Source: Eucalyptus grandis (taxonomy: Eukaryota > Streptophyta > Magnoliopsida > Myrtales > Myrtaceae). From it: a stretch of 64,000 bases of DNA. Positions 11,176-23,524 of the stretch are shown one piece after another; the first letter of the stretch is position 1; every line of letters begins with the position of its first letter. The stretch lies in NCBI RefSeq assembly GCF_016545825.1, contig NC_052616.1:7812001-7876000 (forward strand), given 5' to 3'. The position numbers were made by a program, and so were the translations under genes. The notes below the pieces were generated by a model that was not told the DNA's origin, searched no databases, and saw only the letters and a list, made by a program, of their open reading frames with translations.

Positions 11176-12288
11176 CTTACACATTACCCAAGCAACGATC
11201 GCCACCAAAATGGCACTGCCCAGTAGCGAGCCCAGGAGTTGTGATGCTCAGCTCGACCTTGAAGACCAGGGTCGGCTTAGGCAACGAACTAGGTGGAGGC
11301 GGAGGTAGCGGCGTGGTCCGTCGACGCGGCGGAGGGCCTCGACCTCCTAGTCGACGTGGGCGTGAACGCAGATCGTCGAAGTGGAGAGAAAGCGCAAGAG
11401 TCCCCTTTTTTCTTCTTGGGGATTCAAGACCCAAGTTCGCTGGCTAAGCTCGGTCTCGACGACGGAGGACTGAAATAGCGGCGAGGGGTGGACTGAGATG
11501 GCGGTGGGGTGGTAGCGATGGAAGGGTGCTGTCCCCGTCAGAGTGAGGGGGAAGAAGAAGAAAAAACAAAAGGGAAGAAGAAGAGAGAGGGGTGACGTGC
11601 GGTCGCCCCCCCGGCGCCCGTGCGACACGTTTCGCCCGCTGAATGGAGTCCTACCCAATATTTTCTCCGCCGGCGAGGTTCGGTGAGTGCAAGCCCGAAT
11701 CAAAACGCGTCAAAAAGTCTTTCCATGCCTTTTTTTTTTTTTGGGTCGACCTTTCCATGCCTTTCTTATCGGTGTTTGGGGTGTTTGGGCTGTGGATTAT
11801 AAATTAATTAGAGAAAAGTCTAAGAAGAGGGCGCCATCCCTTAAAAGTTACCGGGTAACGCTGACCTCACATCTCAACCGTAGGATATTGGCAACAGGAC
11901 TCAACACTTCGAAGATGTAATTGCCAAAAATGACCTTCATGGGGAAGCTAGACCCATTAAAGAAAAAATAAACATAATCTACATTTATTACATCACAAGG
12001 GCTCCATTTGTTTTGGAGGATGAAATATCATAAAAATTATCGCTTATACTACTAGAAGTAATTAATTAAAAAAAAATGCTTTCATTACCCACAACAATTT
12101 GTATTTAAACAAAAAAAAATGCTTTCATTACCCATAACAATTTGTATTTAAACATTTTTTAGACGGTTCAAATATAAGTTATTTATCAAATTTTCCTTCC
12201 TAAAAAATACTTTTAACCAAAATACAAATTCGGTAAGTTTTGTCAATCATCGAAACAACCGAGGAATGTTTTCTCTAACAGCTCGAAT
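11176..12288. other. Displaced LecRK 5' flank and AT-rich spacer
   Basis: From 11240 to about 11560 the sequence resembles the 5' flanks at 28340-28460 and 34400-34560 (for example CAACGAACTAGGTGGAGGCGG against CAACGAACGAGGCGGAGGCG). From 11900 to 12288 it is AT-rich. A direct repeat of about 50 bp with words AATGCTTTCATTACCCA and AACAATTTGTATTTAAAC occurs at 12075-12112 and 12119-12152. No gene seen. Confidence 0.45.
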
Positions 12289-12716
12289 CTATACCAACTT
12301 GTGGAACTTCCACATCCCAGATATTCTTGAAAGGATCAGCCTCCACAGCGTCACAATAGTTCTTGGGAAGAGCAAGATGGCCCTGAAGAGCACAAAGAAG
12401 GTGAATGCGTTGCCAAAAGGGCTTCTTTGTTGAGAGTCGGTGCTAAACATGTACTGGGCAGCCAAATCCAACCCATTCCGTGTGGCCTCGTCCCAAAGAT
12501 GCAATTGCCCGGAATACCTAGCTCGGCCACCGACGTCGTTTAGTCTCTGGTTCCACTGGCTTGGGCTGAAACGTAGGTAAGTAGAGAGCTCAGAAGCATT
12601 CCCCTGAACGTCTAAGAGCTCGAGGCTTTCAGAGCAAAATGAGACATTGAAAGATGGATTGTGAAAGTGTCTAGCCGAAGCGGATAAGGTTTGAGCGAGA
12701 GATTATTAAGACTAGT
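12289..12716 (-). pseudogene. LecRK lectin-domain fragment
   Basis: Seen: one open minus-strand frame matching the first half of the lectin domain. It has NASELSTYLRFSPSQWNQ, then YSGQLHLWDEAT, then FGNAFTFFV, and is lost after about position 12320. The signal-peptide region upstream is in another frame and contains a stop. Canonical LecRKs have LWD and FFL/FFI at these places, so this copy is less derived than the intact gene at 32071. No kinase follows. It could be the lost 5' part of the pseudogene at 10168-11175, with the middle replaced, but that is inference. Confidence 0.75.
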
Positions 12717-13964
12717 ACTAACATCTTTGTTGGTCGCTATGCATTATGGCGGTTGTCATTCTCTCCATTCGGCTTGGATAAAACTGAAAAAGTGGTGCGT
12801 GCACCCAAATCCGGTGGTTAAAGTGACAATCGCCGTGGTGTGCCAGACTCAATAGCGAGCAGAAAATTGTACTCACTTGGCCTTGTTGGATTGGAAATTA
12901 TCGATGTGAACACATATTAAATGAGTCAAGTCTCCCTATTAATCTTATCTATCGATGATCAGATGATTGGGCAGTGTATCGTAGTATAATTAAGGGCATC
13001 ATCACACGAAAATGTAGGCAAGCGATATTGTAATGAGTCAAGTCTTCCCACTCATTCGAACCAAAAAAAAAGTCTTCCTACTCCTATCCATCGATAATCG
13101 GACGATTGGGCGGTGGACTATATAGAAAACAATTATGTGCATCATCACCCGAACATGTAGATCAGTACTCAAGTCTCCCTATTGGATTAGTTGTCGATGC
13201 GAAAACTACTTACACATAGAAGAATTGAGTTATGCTATCTTGTACATGGATCAGTTCAAAGGCAATGTCTATGTCTTGTTGGCAGAACCGTGGGATGGGT
13301 GAATTGGCAGGATTCTATTGGGGTGCCAAACACATGGAATTTTTTTCTGGTACTTGTAGATTTCACTAAAGTGTTAATAAGTATTGACTAGCGTCAAATA
13401 ATATTGATTAAGAAAATGACATGTGAGTTCATTTTCCAAGTAACTTGTTGATAATTTACGCCAACTTCTTTATATAATTTATTATCAATTTTTTTAAGAC
13501 TTTACCATAGAGTCATTCTACATATGCAAAACCTTGGTATCATTTAAAAGAATAATTTAGTTTAATTAGTAAAAGATTGCACACATTTCTATGCTAGATG
13601 GAAAAGAATAATTTAGTTTAACTCAATATCTTCAAATATATACAAATCTATACATATGGGACTACTTGAAGTTCACGTAGCAATAACATATGAAGAATAA
13701 TTCTCAAGGGCAAGGAAAATTTTTTATGATAATTAGTCGCAAAAGATTTAAAATGAGATCATTCGATTTCATATATTGCAGTTTATGTAATTATATGGTG
13801 ATCTTGTACACCATGCCTCTGGAAATTCTATCAATGACATGAAATGACACATTATTTACAAATGCATATCATCAAAATTACATGTAAATAATTGTTAAAT
13901 TTGATAAGTTATTGCATTAACACGTAGGCGTATTAGCCATAATCATTAGGGTTTTTTTCCGAGT
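12717..13964. other. LecRK 5'-flank-like sequence, then AT-rich spacer
   Basis: A stretch of about 120 bp occurs twice (about 12920-13030 and 13055-13170) with words such as AGTCTTCC, ATCGAT.ATC and CATCATCAC. Both resemble LecRK 5' flanks at 1520-1600 and 51535-51575. From 13200 to 13960 the sequence is AT-rich with no gene seen. Confidence 0.45.
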
Positions 13965-13967
13965 AAG

Positions 13968-15060
13968 AAATATCATGTTTGCTTATTAAAGAAATATTTG
14001 TATGGGTTAAAACAGTCTCCTAAACAATGGTATAAACGTTTTGATGCTTTCATGGCTAGTCAAAACTATTCTAAAAGTCAGATGGATAACTGTGTTTACT
14101 ATAGGAGATTGGAAAATGGTTCTTTGATTTATCTACTCTTATATGTTAATGATATGCTAATAGTAGTTAAAAATATGTCTGATATTGATGTGCTGAAGAG
14201 GGAGTTAAATGTTGAATTTGAGATGAAAGATTTAGGTGATGCAAAGTAAATATTAGGTATGGAGATTTTGCGTGATAGGGTTGCAGGAGTTTTACGTCTA
14301 TCTCAAAAGAAATATATTGAGAAGATCGTGTCACGTTTTAATATGCAGTCGGCAAAATCTGTAAGCACACCTTTAGCAAAGTACTTTAAACTTTCAGATA
14401 AATTATTACCACAGACTGAGGAGGAGGAGGAGCATATGTCCCGCGTTCCTTATTCTAGTGTCGTGGGTAGTATTATGTATGATATGGTGTGCATTAGGCC
14501 TGATATGGTTAGTCGCTACCTGAAGCGTCATGGTAAAACTCATTGGGAAGCTGTGAAGTGAATCCTCAGATATTTGAATGGAACAACATATGTGGGTATA
14601 GTATACCGAAGGGACAGCAATGGCAGTGAGACCACTAGTTTTGTGGATTCGGATCACGTCGGTGACTTGGATGATTGCAGGTGTTTAGTAAGGTACGTAT
14701 TTACGCTAGCAGGTGGTGCAGTTAGTTGGAAAGTATTCTTACAGGATCATATTGCATTGTCTTTGACTAAGGCAAAGTACATGGCACTAACCTTTGTAAT
14801 GAAGGAGGTGATATGGTTATAAAGTTTGCTCTCGGACTCTGAGTTAGAACAGAAAAGTGTGGATATACATTGTGATAACCAAGGTACGATATATTTGACG
14901 TATAATCCAGTTTATCACGAACAAACGAAGCATTAACATTAGGTACCACTTTATCCGAAATGTCTTAGCTAAGGGTAATGTTACTGTTAAAAAGATTACT
15001 ACAGCAGATAACTCGGCAAACACGATGACTAAGTCTGTTCCTTTGACAAAGCTTAAGCTT
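13968..15060 (+). pseudogene. Copia reverse transcriptase / RNase H remnant 1
   Basis: Seen in several frames: LYGLKQSPKQWYKRF, an RT active site reading YVND where YVDD is expected, then KDLGDAK, LSQKKYIEKI, PYSSVVGSIMY and VDSDHVGDLDDC of RNase H. In-frame stops occur near 14247, 14559 and 14820. The altered YVDD and the stops show it is non-functional. It is cut at the left near 13965. Confidence 0.85.
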
Positions 15061-15174
15061 TGCTTGAGCTCTATTGGCGTCTGTGGAGAGTGAGCGAACA
15101 TCGGGGTGTTGGGAGAGCAGCATGGATGATGAGCACTATAACTTAGCTTCAAACATCGAGCCAAGATGAAGACT

Positions 15175-15893
15175 TGTTAAATTAATGTCTCAAATTTGAA
15201 TTCGGATGACGATTTATTATACCGAATTTGGACTCGATAAAGGATTTACTGAAGAGGAAATAAAGTTGAAAAAGGAATCCGGCAGTGGGCCCAAGTGGGC
15301 ACACACACGTTCAGCATGAAGCCGAAGCAAGGAGCGTAGGTGGGCCCAAGGTCAAAGATTTGACCTTTGGGCGGATGATTTTCTTTTTTTGGCATGAAGT
15401 CCCTCTGCACGTGAAGATTGAAATTGGTGGGGCCCAAGGTCAAACTTTTGACCTTGGGCACACTTATATATATAAGTGCGGACATATCAAAAAGGCTTTT
15501 TCTTCTTTTCCGGCTGCTGCACCCGTACGAGAGAAGGAAGAAACCCTACGAAGCCGCAGATGTTCACAATCCTTGAAGCCATGCGAATCTTGAGCGCGTG
15601 GTAATTTTTGTGTTGTGAGTTTATACTAAAGTAAGTTGTTTATTTATAAACACTTTGGGTTTGTGATTAAATTTAGGTGTGGGAAACACTTGAGCGATTG
15701 AGTAATTGTAAACTCTGATTATCTGATTTTAGTGGATTATTTGCTGTTGACTCTTTCCATGGATGTGGGTATCGATACTCGGACCGAATCACATAAATTT
15801 CTGGTGTCCTTATTTTTCTCATTTATTTCTCTGGCGATTTCATGTTGACGTAAATTGTAAGATCCTATTGTTTCTGCGTATTATATTCCAACA
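15175..15893 (+). mobile_element. LTR 1 of the Tork-like element
   Basis: Seen: 719 bp, TGTTAAATTAATGTC to TATTCCAACA. It has a TATA box (TTATATATATAAG, 15464-15476) preceded by two perfect or near-perfect palindromes. These are 15342-15372 and 15430-15459, each with GTCAA..TTGAC arms. A polypurine-like stretch lies just before the LTR. Known: TTGAC is the W-box core bound by WRKY factors. Confidence 0.85.
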
Positions 15894-16670
15894 GTTTTAA
15901 TATGCAGTCGGCAAAATCTGTGAGTACGCCTTTAGCAAAACATTTTAAACTTTCAAATAAATTATCACCGCAGACTAAGAAGAATGAAGAGCATATGTCC
16001 CGTGTTCCTTATTTTAGTGCCGTGGGTAATATTATGTATGATATGGTGTACACTAGGCCTGATATTTCACAAGCTGTGAACGTGGTTAGTCATTATATGA
16101 AGCGTCCTGGTAAAGTTCATTGTGAAGCTGTGAAATAGATCCTCAGATATTTGAATGGGACAATAGACGTGGGTATAATGTATTGAAGGGACAGCAATGG
16201 TAGTGAGATCACTGGTTTGTGGATTCAAATCACACTGGTGACTTGGATGATCGCAAATCTTTAGCAGGTTACATGTTTATGCTAGCAAGTGGTGCAGTTA
16301 GTTGGAAATCGTCTTTACAGGATCACATTGCCTTGTCTTCGATTGAGGCAGAGTACATGATACTAACCTTTGTAGCGAAGGAGGCTATATGGTTACAAAG
16401 TTTGCTCTTGGACTTTGGGTTAGAATAGAAAAGTGTGGACATACACTGTGATAACCAATGTGCGATATATTTGGTATATTATCTAGTTTATCACGAGCCT
16501 ACGAAGCATATCAATATCAGGTAACGTTTCATCCGAGATGCCTTAGCTAAGGGTAATATTATTGTAAAAAAGATTGCTACAGCAGATAACTCGACAGATA
16601 TGATGACTAAGTCTGTTCCTTTGGCGAAGCTCAAGTTTTGCTTTAGCTCTATTGACGTCTGTAGAGAGTG
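15894..16670 (+). pseudogene. Copia RNase H remnant 2
   Basis: Seen: begins abruptly at the RT thumb/RNase H boundary (FNMQSAKSVSTPLAKHFKLS) directly after LTR 1. It continues with GNIMYDMVYTRPDI, DDRKSLAGY and SSIEAEYM. This copy is a little better preserved than remnant 1 in the RNase H part but also has stops (near 16136 and 16426). The two remnants are similar but not identical, so they come from different insertions or have diverged for long. Confidence 0.85.
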
Positions 16671-16724
16671 AGTGCCTGTCAAGGCGTTGGGAGAGCAACA
16701 TGGATGATGGACAAGGTGGAGAAT

Positions 16725-17478
16725 TGTTAAATTATGTCTCGAATTTGAGCGTTTGTAAAACTTGATTCGCTTAGATGTTTTCGGTCAACAAAAAAGTTTC
16801 GCTGGACTCTTGAAGGTTTACGAAAGAGGAAATAAAAATAAAATAAAATAAACAAAAGTTTCCTCTTTGCTTTGGAGGAGCCGAATATGGTGGGGGCCAA
16901 AGTCAAATATTTGACTTTGGGCACCCAATATTGCACGCCTGGGTTTCTTTTTAGCTAAAAAAGGGAAAGAAAAAAAAAGGTGAGAAGCCCTCTTGTACGT
17001 AGAGAGAAAAGCTGGTGGGCCTAGGTCAAACTTTTGACTTGGGCACATATATAAAGCAGGACACGCACGTCTCTAGGAGGTGGCGGCTGAAACCTACGAG
17101 AGAAAAAGGAAAAAAGCCGCATGCCGCACATGTCAAGCTGAAGAGAGCCGCAAGCGTTTTTTTTGTTTCAAGGCTGAACGCGCGGTAATTTTGTGCCATG
17201 AGTTTATATCTAAGTGAGTTATTTATTTATAAACACTTTTAAATTTAGGGTTAAATTTAATTTTGAAAAACACTCGAACGTGTGAGTGATTATAAATTTT
17301 GATTCTCCGATTATAGTGGATTATTTGATATTAGCTCTCCCCATGGAAGTAGGTATCGACACTCGGACTGAACCACGTAAATTTTTAGTGTCCTTATTAT
17401 TTCTTATTTATTTTTCTGGTGATTTCGCGTTGACGTAAATTGTAAGATCATGTCGTTTCCCCATATTATATTTTAACA
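16725..17478 (+). mobile_element. LTR 2 of the Tork-like element
   Basis: Seen: 754 bp, TGTTAAATTATGTC to TATTTTAACA, with a purine-rich tract (ACAAGGTGGAGAA) just upstream. Like LTR 1 it has two GTCAA..TTGAC palindromes (16893-16923 and 17016-17044) just before a TATA box (CATATATAAAG, 17046-17056). Overall the two LTRs are clearly homologous but differ at many places, so this is an old element. Confidence 0.85.
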
Positions 17479-18468
17479 ATCATACCCCAACACTTTTGGG
17501 CCAAAATAAACAAGAATAAGAAAAATAACATGACCTCTCAATTTCCACGATTAACTCATACGTACTCCAAATCTCAAGCTAAACAGGTAGTCCACATCAT
17601 AGCATCCAAATTACTAAGGTCACGCCTCCATCTATATATAGAATTTTAAAAGGACTTGCGGGAATATGCATCTATAGATCACTTATTAAGACTATATCAA
17701 TGATATTATGGAAAAGATAAGGTTTAATCATGTACAGAAATTGGAAGAGGCCTCAAAATGAAAAGGTGCCCTGGGCCTCTCAGATCCAATTAATGCACAG
17801 GTGAGAGAATAAAAGTTCAAAGCTGCGGTTTGTTTTTCTTCCACTCATTGTGTATGTCAACGAATGGTGTGGATAGTTGCACGACTTTGGAATTTACGCA
17901 CGATTGACAAGAGGACCTTTTCATTCCAATCAGTTATGTTGATTGATTTATCAATTTAATCCTAAAATTTTAAATAATTTGTCAATTTAATTATAAACCT
18001 TTTGACGTTTTGTTAATGTAATCATTCTAGCTAATCTTGCCTGAAAATTACAGTCATAGTAACCTAGCTAGCAACAATCGTCTACATGGTTGATGCTGAA
18101 GTGAACGGTTTTTGATTTTTGTCCTTTATTTTTCCTTTCTCTTTGTTCTTTTCTCCTTATTTCCTAGCAAAATTTGGCAAGGGCAGCTCTCGCCGGCCAC
18201 ACTAGAGGCCGGCAACCAATAGAGGGAAAAGGAAAAGAAGAAAAAAAATTAACAAAGCCTCATATTGAGCCAATTTAAATGGTTAAGATGATTGAGTAGA
18301 AAGGTGTCCAAGCATTACGTACGTGCCATGAAAACCCTTAATCTCTTGCGTGAATTGTTTTAATCATTTTATGGTAATTGATGTACTTTCTTTGCTACAC
18401 TTTCTTCATTAGCCATGATGGGTATATTTATATCTTTCGCCCTGACTGGCCTTTGATTGATATATCAC
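17479..18468. other. AT-rich intergenic sequence with a one-ended MITE-like piece
   Basis: At about 17940-18110 there is one end of an inverted-repeat element resembling that at 52651-53136 (words ATCAATTTAATC, AATTTGTCAATT, then a TCTACATGGTTGATGC stretch). The matching other end is not seen. No gene. Confidence 0.4.
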
Positions 18469-18803
18469 AGCATAAATGTATTGAAAGTTTTAGAACATAT
18501 TATAAAAATACAATTGAGTACAAAAGCTTTTAAAAAGTATATTCAAATTTTAAAACCTGTCAAAAAAGTATAAATGAATCTTACAACTTTCAAATAATGC
18601 AATCAAGCGCTAAAATTTGTCAAGTCGATACAATTAAGTTCTAAAACCTATTAGCATTTTTCGTTTATCAAGTTAGACAAAGGAACTAAAAAACTTGATT
18701 ACACCAACTTGACAAGTTTTATAACTCGATTGCACTTTTTGAAAACTTTAGTACTTAATCACATTTTCGTGACAAGTTTTAAAACTTTCAGTATATTTAT
18801 TCC
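18469..18803. mobile_element. MITE-like inverted-repeat element, ~335 bp
   Basis: Seen: left end AGCATAAATGTATTGAAAG and, read in reverse, right end AGGAATAAATATACTGAAAG; both are followed by runs of AAAACTTGTCA-type words. The terminal sequence is the same family as the ends of the 1.1-kb element at 1991-3096. No coding capacity. Confidence 0.65.
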
Positions 18804-20113
18804 TATATTATAATTATGATAGATCACGAGGGATGTATATATCAGGTACATATCATATATGTCATGGGCTTTATGAAAATTTTTATTGGAATTATTCCTC
18901 CACGTACATGTACATTAAACAAATAACAACAGTATAATCCGTCTTAAACAAGCTGCTCATGATCGTGAAAACTTCATGAGCAATTAACTTCGAGCTGGTC
19001 AAAACAAAATTACTAATTTTTTTGTCGAAAGGGCCACCGGTGATGACGCATAGGCGTTCGTGATATGTATGACCACTTGCTCCGAACAAGTTGCCAATTT
19101 CGTTACTCTTAGCGTGCATCTCAATATTCCTTAGGACAATGATAGTCGACGACATTGGCGGACAGATCGAGTGGATTATCATCGAAACGATTTCGACCCG
19201 TTTCGAAGTCTCGTAGCTTCTTCTTCACGGATTTTTTTCTCGAAAAATCAGAGAATATACCGTCGGTGTGTTAAGAGATCGTTATAAAAGCAATCTCATC
19301 CGCCTTTTGAGAGGATCTTGTTGTCGTCGCGGACACTTCAAAGATTTTACCAGCATTTAGTATCATCTCCTTGCGCCATGTTAGAAACGATAAGGATTGG
19401 GAAGAGCAAGAGACAGAGAATGATTCGATTGCACTAGAAGAAAACAGTAAAATCGTCTTATTGTATTCTTTATTTAATCAAATCTCAGATCTTTCATACA
19501 AATACCGACAGCTTGTTCCCATAGTGAGAGGGATAATCGATATAGATTATTTTAGTGCGCTAAGTTGACCTTATTATTGATGAATTTTTGACCCACTAAA
19601 TTGTTTCATTACTATGTTTGATACATTTGAATCTGGAGAAACCCAAGTTGCAATCCAGAAAATTCAGATTACAAACTCACTCGACTATACCAAGGCTTAC
19701 AAAAATCATAGAACCTGCTCGACTGAGTTTGTAATATAGGGACACAATCATCCTACTGACCTAAGCTTTTAAATTGAAACTTATATAGTATCCAAGCACA
19801 GGCCAAGTAGTTCGAATCTCGGCACTCTTCTCTCTAGCTCATTGCTCATGGTGAGGCCACAATAACTGACGCACATAAAATTGGAGCTTTGCCTATTTTA
19901 TAAACTAAACCGAGTCATACATGTGCAAGGATCGACTTTACTTAAATACGCGATTATAATATGTATTATATATATATATATATGTAATTTCCCTTCATCT
20001 ATTTGCTTAACTATTTAGGTGGGATTCTCTTGCGTAATTTAACTCAAGTCAGGACTTATAAGAATTTTCACTGCATCTATACACTTTTGTGTGAATTCAG
20101 TTTTTTCATTATA
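18804..20113. other. Intergenic, no gene recognised
   Basis: Two modest open frames exist (minus 18892-19182 and plus 19371-19568), but neither resembles a protein I know and neither has clear splice context. There is a short AT dinucleotide run at about 19967-19982. Nothing else seen. Confidence 0.4.
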
Positions 20114-20350
20114 GGGTGTGTTTGTTTCGGGAAAAATTTTATAATAAAGAAAAATATTTTTTAAGAAATCGTTTTCTAGGAAAATATTTTCTTCTTTTTA
20201 AATTAGAAAATTTATTTTTCAAATTTTAAGCATGCATATATTCTTTGACTGTAAATAGTTTTTTATTGACTGATTAATTTAAGCAAATCAAACACGCATG
20301 AAAATTCAGAAAACTAATTCCTGGAAAAAAATTTATTCAAACGAACACCC
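20114..20350. mobile_element. MITE with GGGTGT(G)..GTTTG ends
   Basis: Seen: 237 bp, starting GGGTGTGTTTGTTTCGGG and ending CAAACGAACACCC, so the termini are inverted repeats. The interior is AT-rich. Flanking trinucleotides are ATA and TTA, near a TTA target but not an exact duplication. Known: these ends are common in Tourist/PIF-type or hAT-type plant MITEs. Confidence 0.65.
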
Positions 20351-20663
20351 TTAATTTGAGTCCAATCTTATATTCGACTTGAAATTCTAGAATATCATCA
20401 AGCGGGTTTTGGAGTTAGTGAACTTACATACGCAACATTCTCTTGATATCTACAACCAATTTAGTAACTATTTTAGGTCTTTTGCTTGTTATAACCTCCA
20501 CCAAATCCCGCTTCCCGAATCCAGCAGGTGCGACCGGATCATACGTTATCGATCTAAACTAAGAGTTACGTGACCCCAAAAAGAGAAGTAAAAATAAAAT
20601 TATCACGACTCTGCAAATGCTTAAATGCTCATGAGACCACTCTTCCCAGAAGGTCGCACCGCC

Positions 20664-20664
<1 letters not shown>

Positions 20665-20706
<42 letters not shown>
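20665..20706. repeat. (CT)n microsatellite
   Basis: About 20 CT repeats, followed by a stretch that looks like transcribed leader or UTR (to about 20840) but has no convincing long reading frame. Confidence 0.9.
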
Positions 20707-20710
<4 letters not shown>

Positions 20711-21089
20711 ATGAAAGTCAGTATCCCATTGATTCCAGACTAGAAGTGACAGAGCTGAGACTCCGAGAACTTCAAGCTTCAACATGGATGTGCAACGTGA
20801 ATTGCGTTCACTTCTGTTCTAAATTTTGAAACTCTCTCTCTTTCTCTCTCGAATTAGTTTGCTTTTTTCTCTTTATCGTGTTTAAGCGGTGAAAAAGATT
20901 GGCAAAACCAACAGCAGAAGAAAGAAAGTCGCGAGTGACTGGGGTCCCTTTGTAGGACCAAGTGTTTCAGTTCAAATTTCTTGCCTTTTCTCTTTTTATT
21001 TTCTTCGTAAAGAATGGGTCTATGGTTGGTTCTGAACTTGGTTTATAGAATTCAAGAACTCCAAAGGCTAAACGATCTTCAGTTCATCC

Positions 21090-23017
21090 CTTACTTTTCT
21101 GAAAAAATAGAAAGGAAATTTACGTCAAGGGGCAGTGCAGCTTCTCCCCAGTAGTCTGCCAGCATTAATGGCTCCGCCTTATCTTGAGCATGTGTAATAT
21201 GATAGCATGAGATCTTGTTTCCAAGAATTGTCCTGTGAGAAGATTTAGTTTCGTTCCTCTTTTTTCTTGTTTCCTTTTCTTTCTTTTCTTTGTTTATCGG
21301 TATATATTAGTAAGCAATCAGTTGCTACATGCCGTGTCTTTTTCTTCCTCTCCAATTCTTAATTTAGAAATTTATACAAAAGGGAAAGCTTCTTGTGCTT
21401 GGAATTTAGTAACTGAGCTCAGCTTTTGGAAGCTACCACTGTTGTTTCTGCTCCATGTATGATAAACCCCACCTGTGTCATCGCCTTTCTGGTACACCAT
21501 TACACAATTTGAGCGAACAATACGCTATTGTGGTAACTGTGAGAAACATTATTTGCATAGAATGAAGGGCAAAAGAAAGAAGTTTCAGCATGTGCAGGGA
21601 CACCCTCTTTGTGGACAAAATCAGCAAACTCAAAGGTTGCCTGCTCAATTCGGTTACATCGTTACTGGATTGAAGGTTGACTCCTTCTAGGTTTTTTGCT
21701 GGTCTGACATGTAGACATTCTCAAATCCCCCTCCAAAGAGGCAGATACTGCAGCAATAAGAGGCAAAACTGCAACTTAAAGAATTAACTGTCACCTTATT
21801 TGATACATTCGAAACTAATAGTAAATGCAAATAAACCTATGCACACTGTTATGCCTTTTGTCCTGATTTTGATGGGATTCTCAGGCTATTATTCTCAGGG
21901 CACATAGGAAATAATAAAATTTATCGGACTTGATTAACTTAAGTATATCTCAGTAATAGCAGTGGATAGCATACCTAATATATTGGTTTCTGATCAAGGT
22001 ACTGAACCGATAGATTTAAACTCAGCATGTTAGAACTATAAGGAACTAAAGGTACAAAGAGGTATATTTGGAGTGATCTTTACCATGACACGTAAATTAT
22101 CAGTCAAAGCCTTCCCGTTGTCGCGTTACATCTGCCAACAGTCCCTCCAATCGAAAAGAACCAGAGCAAGCAGCTTAATGATGGACTCCGGCTGGGGTTT
22201 TAGGGAACAAAAGAATTACACTTTTATGATAATAAACGAACAGGAAATCACGAATAAGATGCTGGCTGCCCCCAAAGCCATCATAAGAAACTGACCACAT
22301 GTCAAAAACAAGTTTGGAACGCAAACAACTTTTGAGCTCTAAGTTCACTAATTCGAACTAGTTGACCCACTCGATCCCAGATTTTGCTCAGCATAGCGAG
22401 GCCACACTATGCCATTCCTGATTACTCCATACTCCACAATCTACACCAAAGCTCTATTTTTTCATCAAAGAAGCTACTGAATCCCAGGCACTTCTACCGT
22501 ATATGGCATGAACCGTACAACATTACTAGGTGCCCTTATTAAGCACAAGAACCTCCTAACACAATCTTAAAATTGCCGTACGACAGTTACGCAGCTAGCC
22601 GTAAACAAGTCTATATACCTCAGAAATCCCACTGAGTCAGCCACCCCTTCGAATTCTCCATTGCCATAGTGGTCAAAGAAGCACAATTCATTTAAATAAA
22701 AGCTATGGCGGGCGCATGTATTGAGTCTCAAGTCAACGACAGAACGTGCAAACCGAATGCAAAGTCATGGGCTTGAGGAAACCACTTACCTCTTCTTACC
22801 CGCTAATTTTCTGGGCAAAAAAAAAAAAAAAAAAAGAGAGAAATTTGAAATCAAATGCATCATCATTAAAAAAACCCAGAAGGGAAAAAGTCAAATGAAC
22901 TCCATAGGAAACGGTGACCAAAGCAAGCAATGCAGAAGAATCGGAGAATCCAAAGAACCTGGACAAGCTCGACCCGTCACGAGCCGAAACGGGCGCCTCC
23001 GCAGCTCGGCGATTCAT
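21090..23017 (-). CDS. Candidate small multi-exon gene, unidentified (possible membrane protein)
   Basis: Tentative. On the minus strand a CpG-rich stretch with a TATATAT element near 23350 precedes a start codon at 23017 that opens MNRRAAEAPVSARDGSSL and continues with hydrophobic residues to about 22850. A second open segment at about 22310-22225, after a CAG, reads FLMMALGAASILFVISCSF, a good membrane helix, and is followed by a GT donor. Possible further exons are near 21780-21720, 21470-21390 and 21170-21090 (DYWGEAALPLDV, then a stop). I cannot prove the joins, and some frames compete. The promoter-like start is the strongest part. No family recognised. Confidence 0.25.
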
Positions 23018-23524
23018 TTCCCTTCTTCCCCCGAGAAGATTCAGAGAGCTGGGGAGACTGTTGCTGTAAAATCAGGGTTTAAGGAGCGTGGGTTTATGTA
23101 GAAACCTGGGATTACGCTCTGCGACAGCGCGAACTCGAAAGATGCCGCGGCGTCCCGGGGATGGAAATTGCTGGGAAGATTCGTGTGTTGGCGCGACTAC
23201 CGTGTTGATTCGGCCCCGCGCAGAGGAGGAGATTCGATCCGATGCGCCTGACCGCAAGCTTCATCGAGCATGTGGTACAACGAACGATTGGAAAAATCCG
23301 AAATTTTGCTCCATGGGGTGGGGTGGGATGGGAGCTTCCTCGGTCGCACGACATATATACGTTCGCAAGAATGAAACTCAAAGAAATTGACGAAGCCCGC
23401 ACAAGCGGAGAAGCATGTGGTTTAATTCGATGCAAAGCAGATAACCTTAAGTTTGACATACCGCGAATCCTCTTGTATAGTTTGGGAAGAGATTTTGATT
23501 GATCAAAAAGAAGAATCTATTTCA

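Larger units (their letters stand above)
13965..17478 (+). mobile_element. Degenerate Tnt1/Tork-like copia, order RT/RH - LTR - RH - LTR
   Basis: Seen: reverse transcriptase to RNase H (13968-15060), a 719-bp LTR (15175-15893), a second RNase H region that restarts in mid-polyprotein right after the LTR (15894-16670), and a 754-bp LTR (16725-17478). Both LTRs start TGTTAAATT and end AACA. No 5' LTR, gag, protease or integrase is present, so the left part is missing. Known: YGLKQSPKQWYKRFD and VPYSSVVGSIMY are typical of Tnt1-like (Tork) copia. Inference: unequal recombination between two copies, or one inserted beside the other, followed by truncation. Confidence 0.85.

Noticed and set aside
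18892..19182. 96-codon minus-strand frame ending in a hydrophobic stretch
   Set aside because: No family match, no splice or promoter context, and a base composition like the surroundings.
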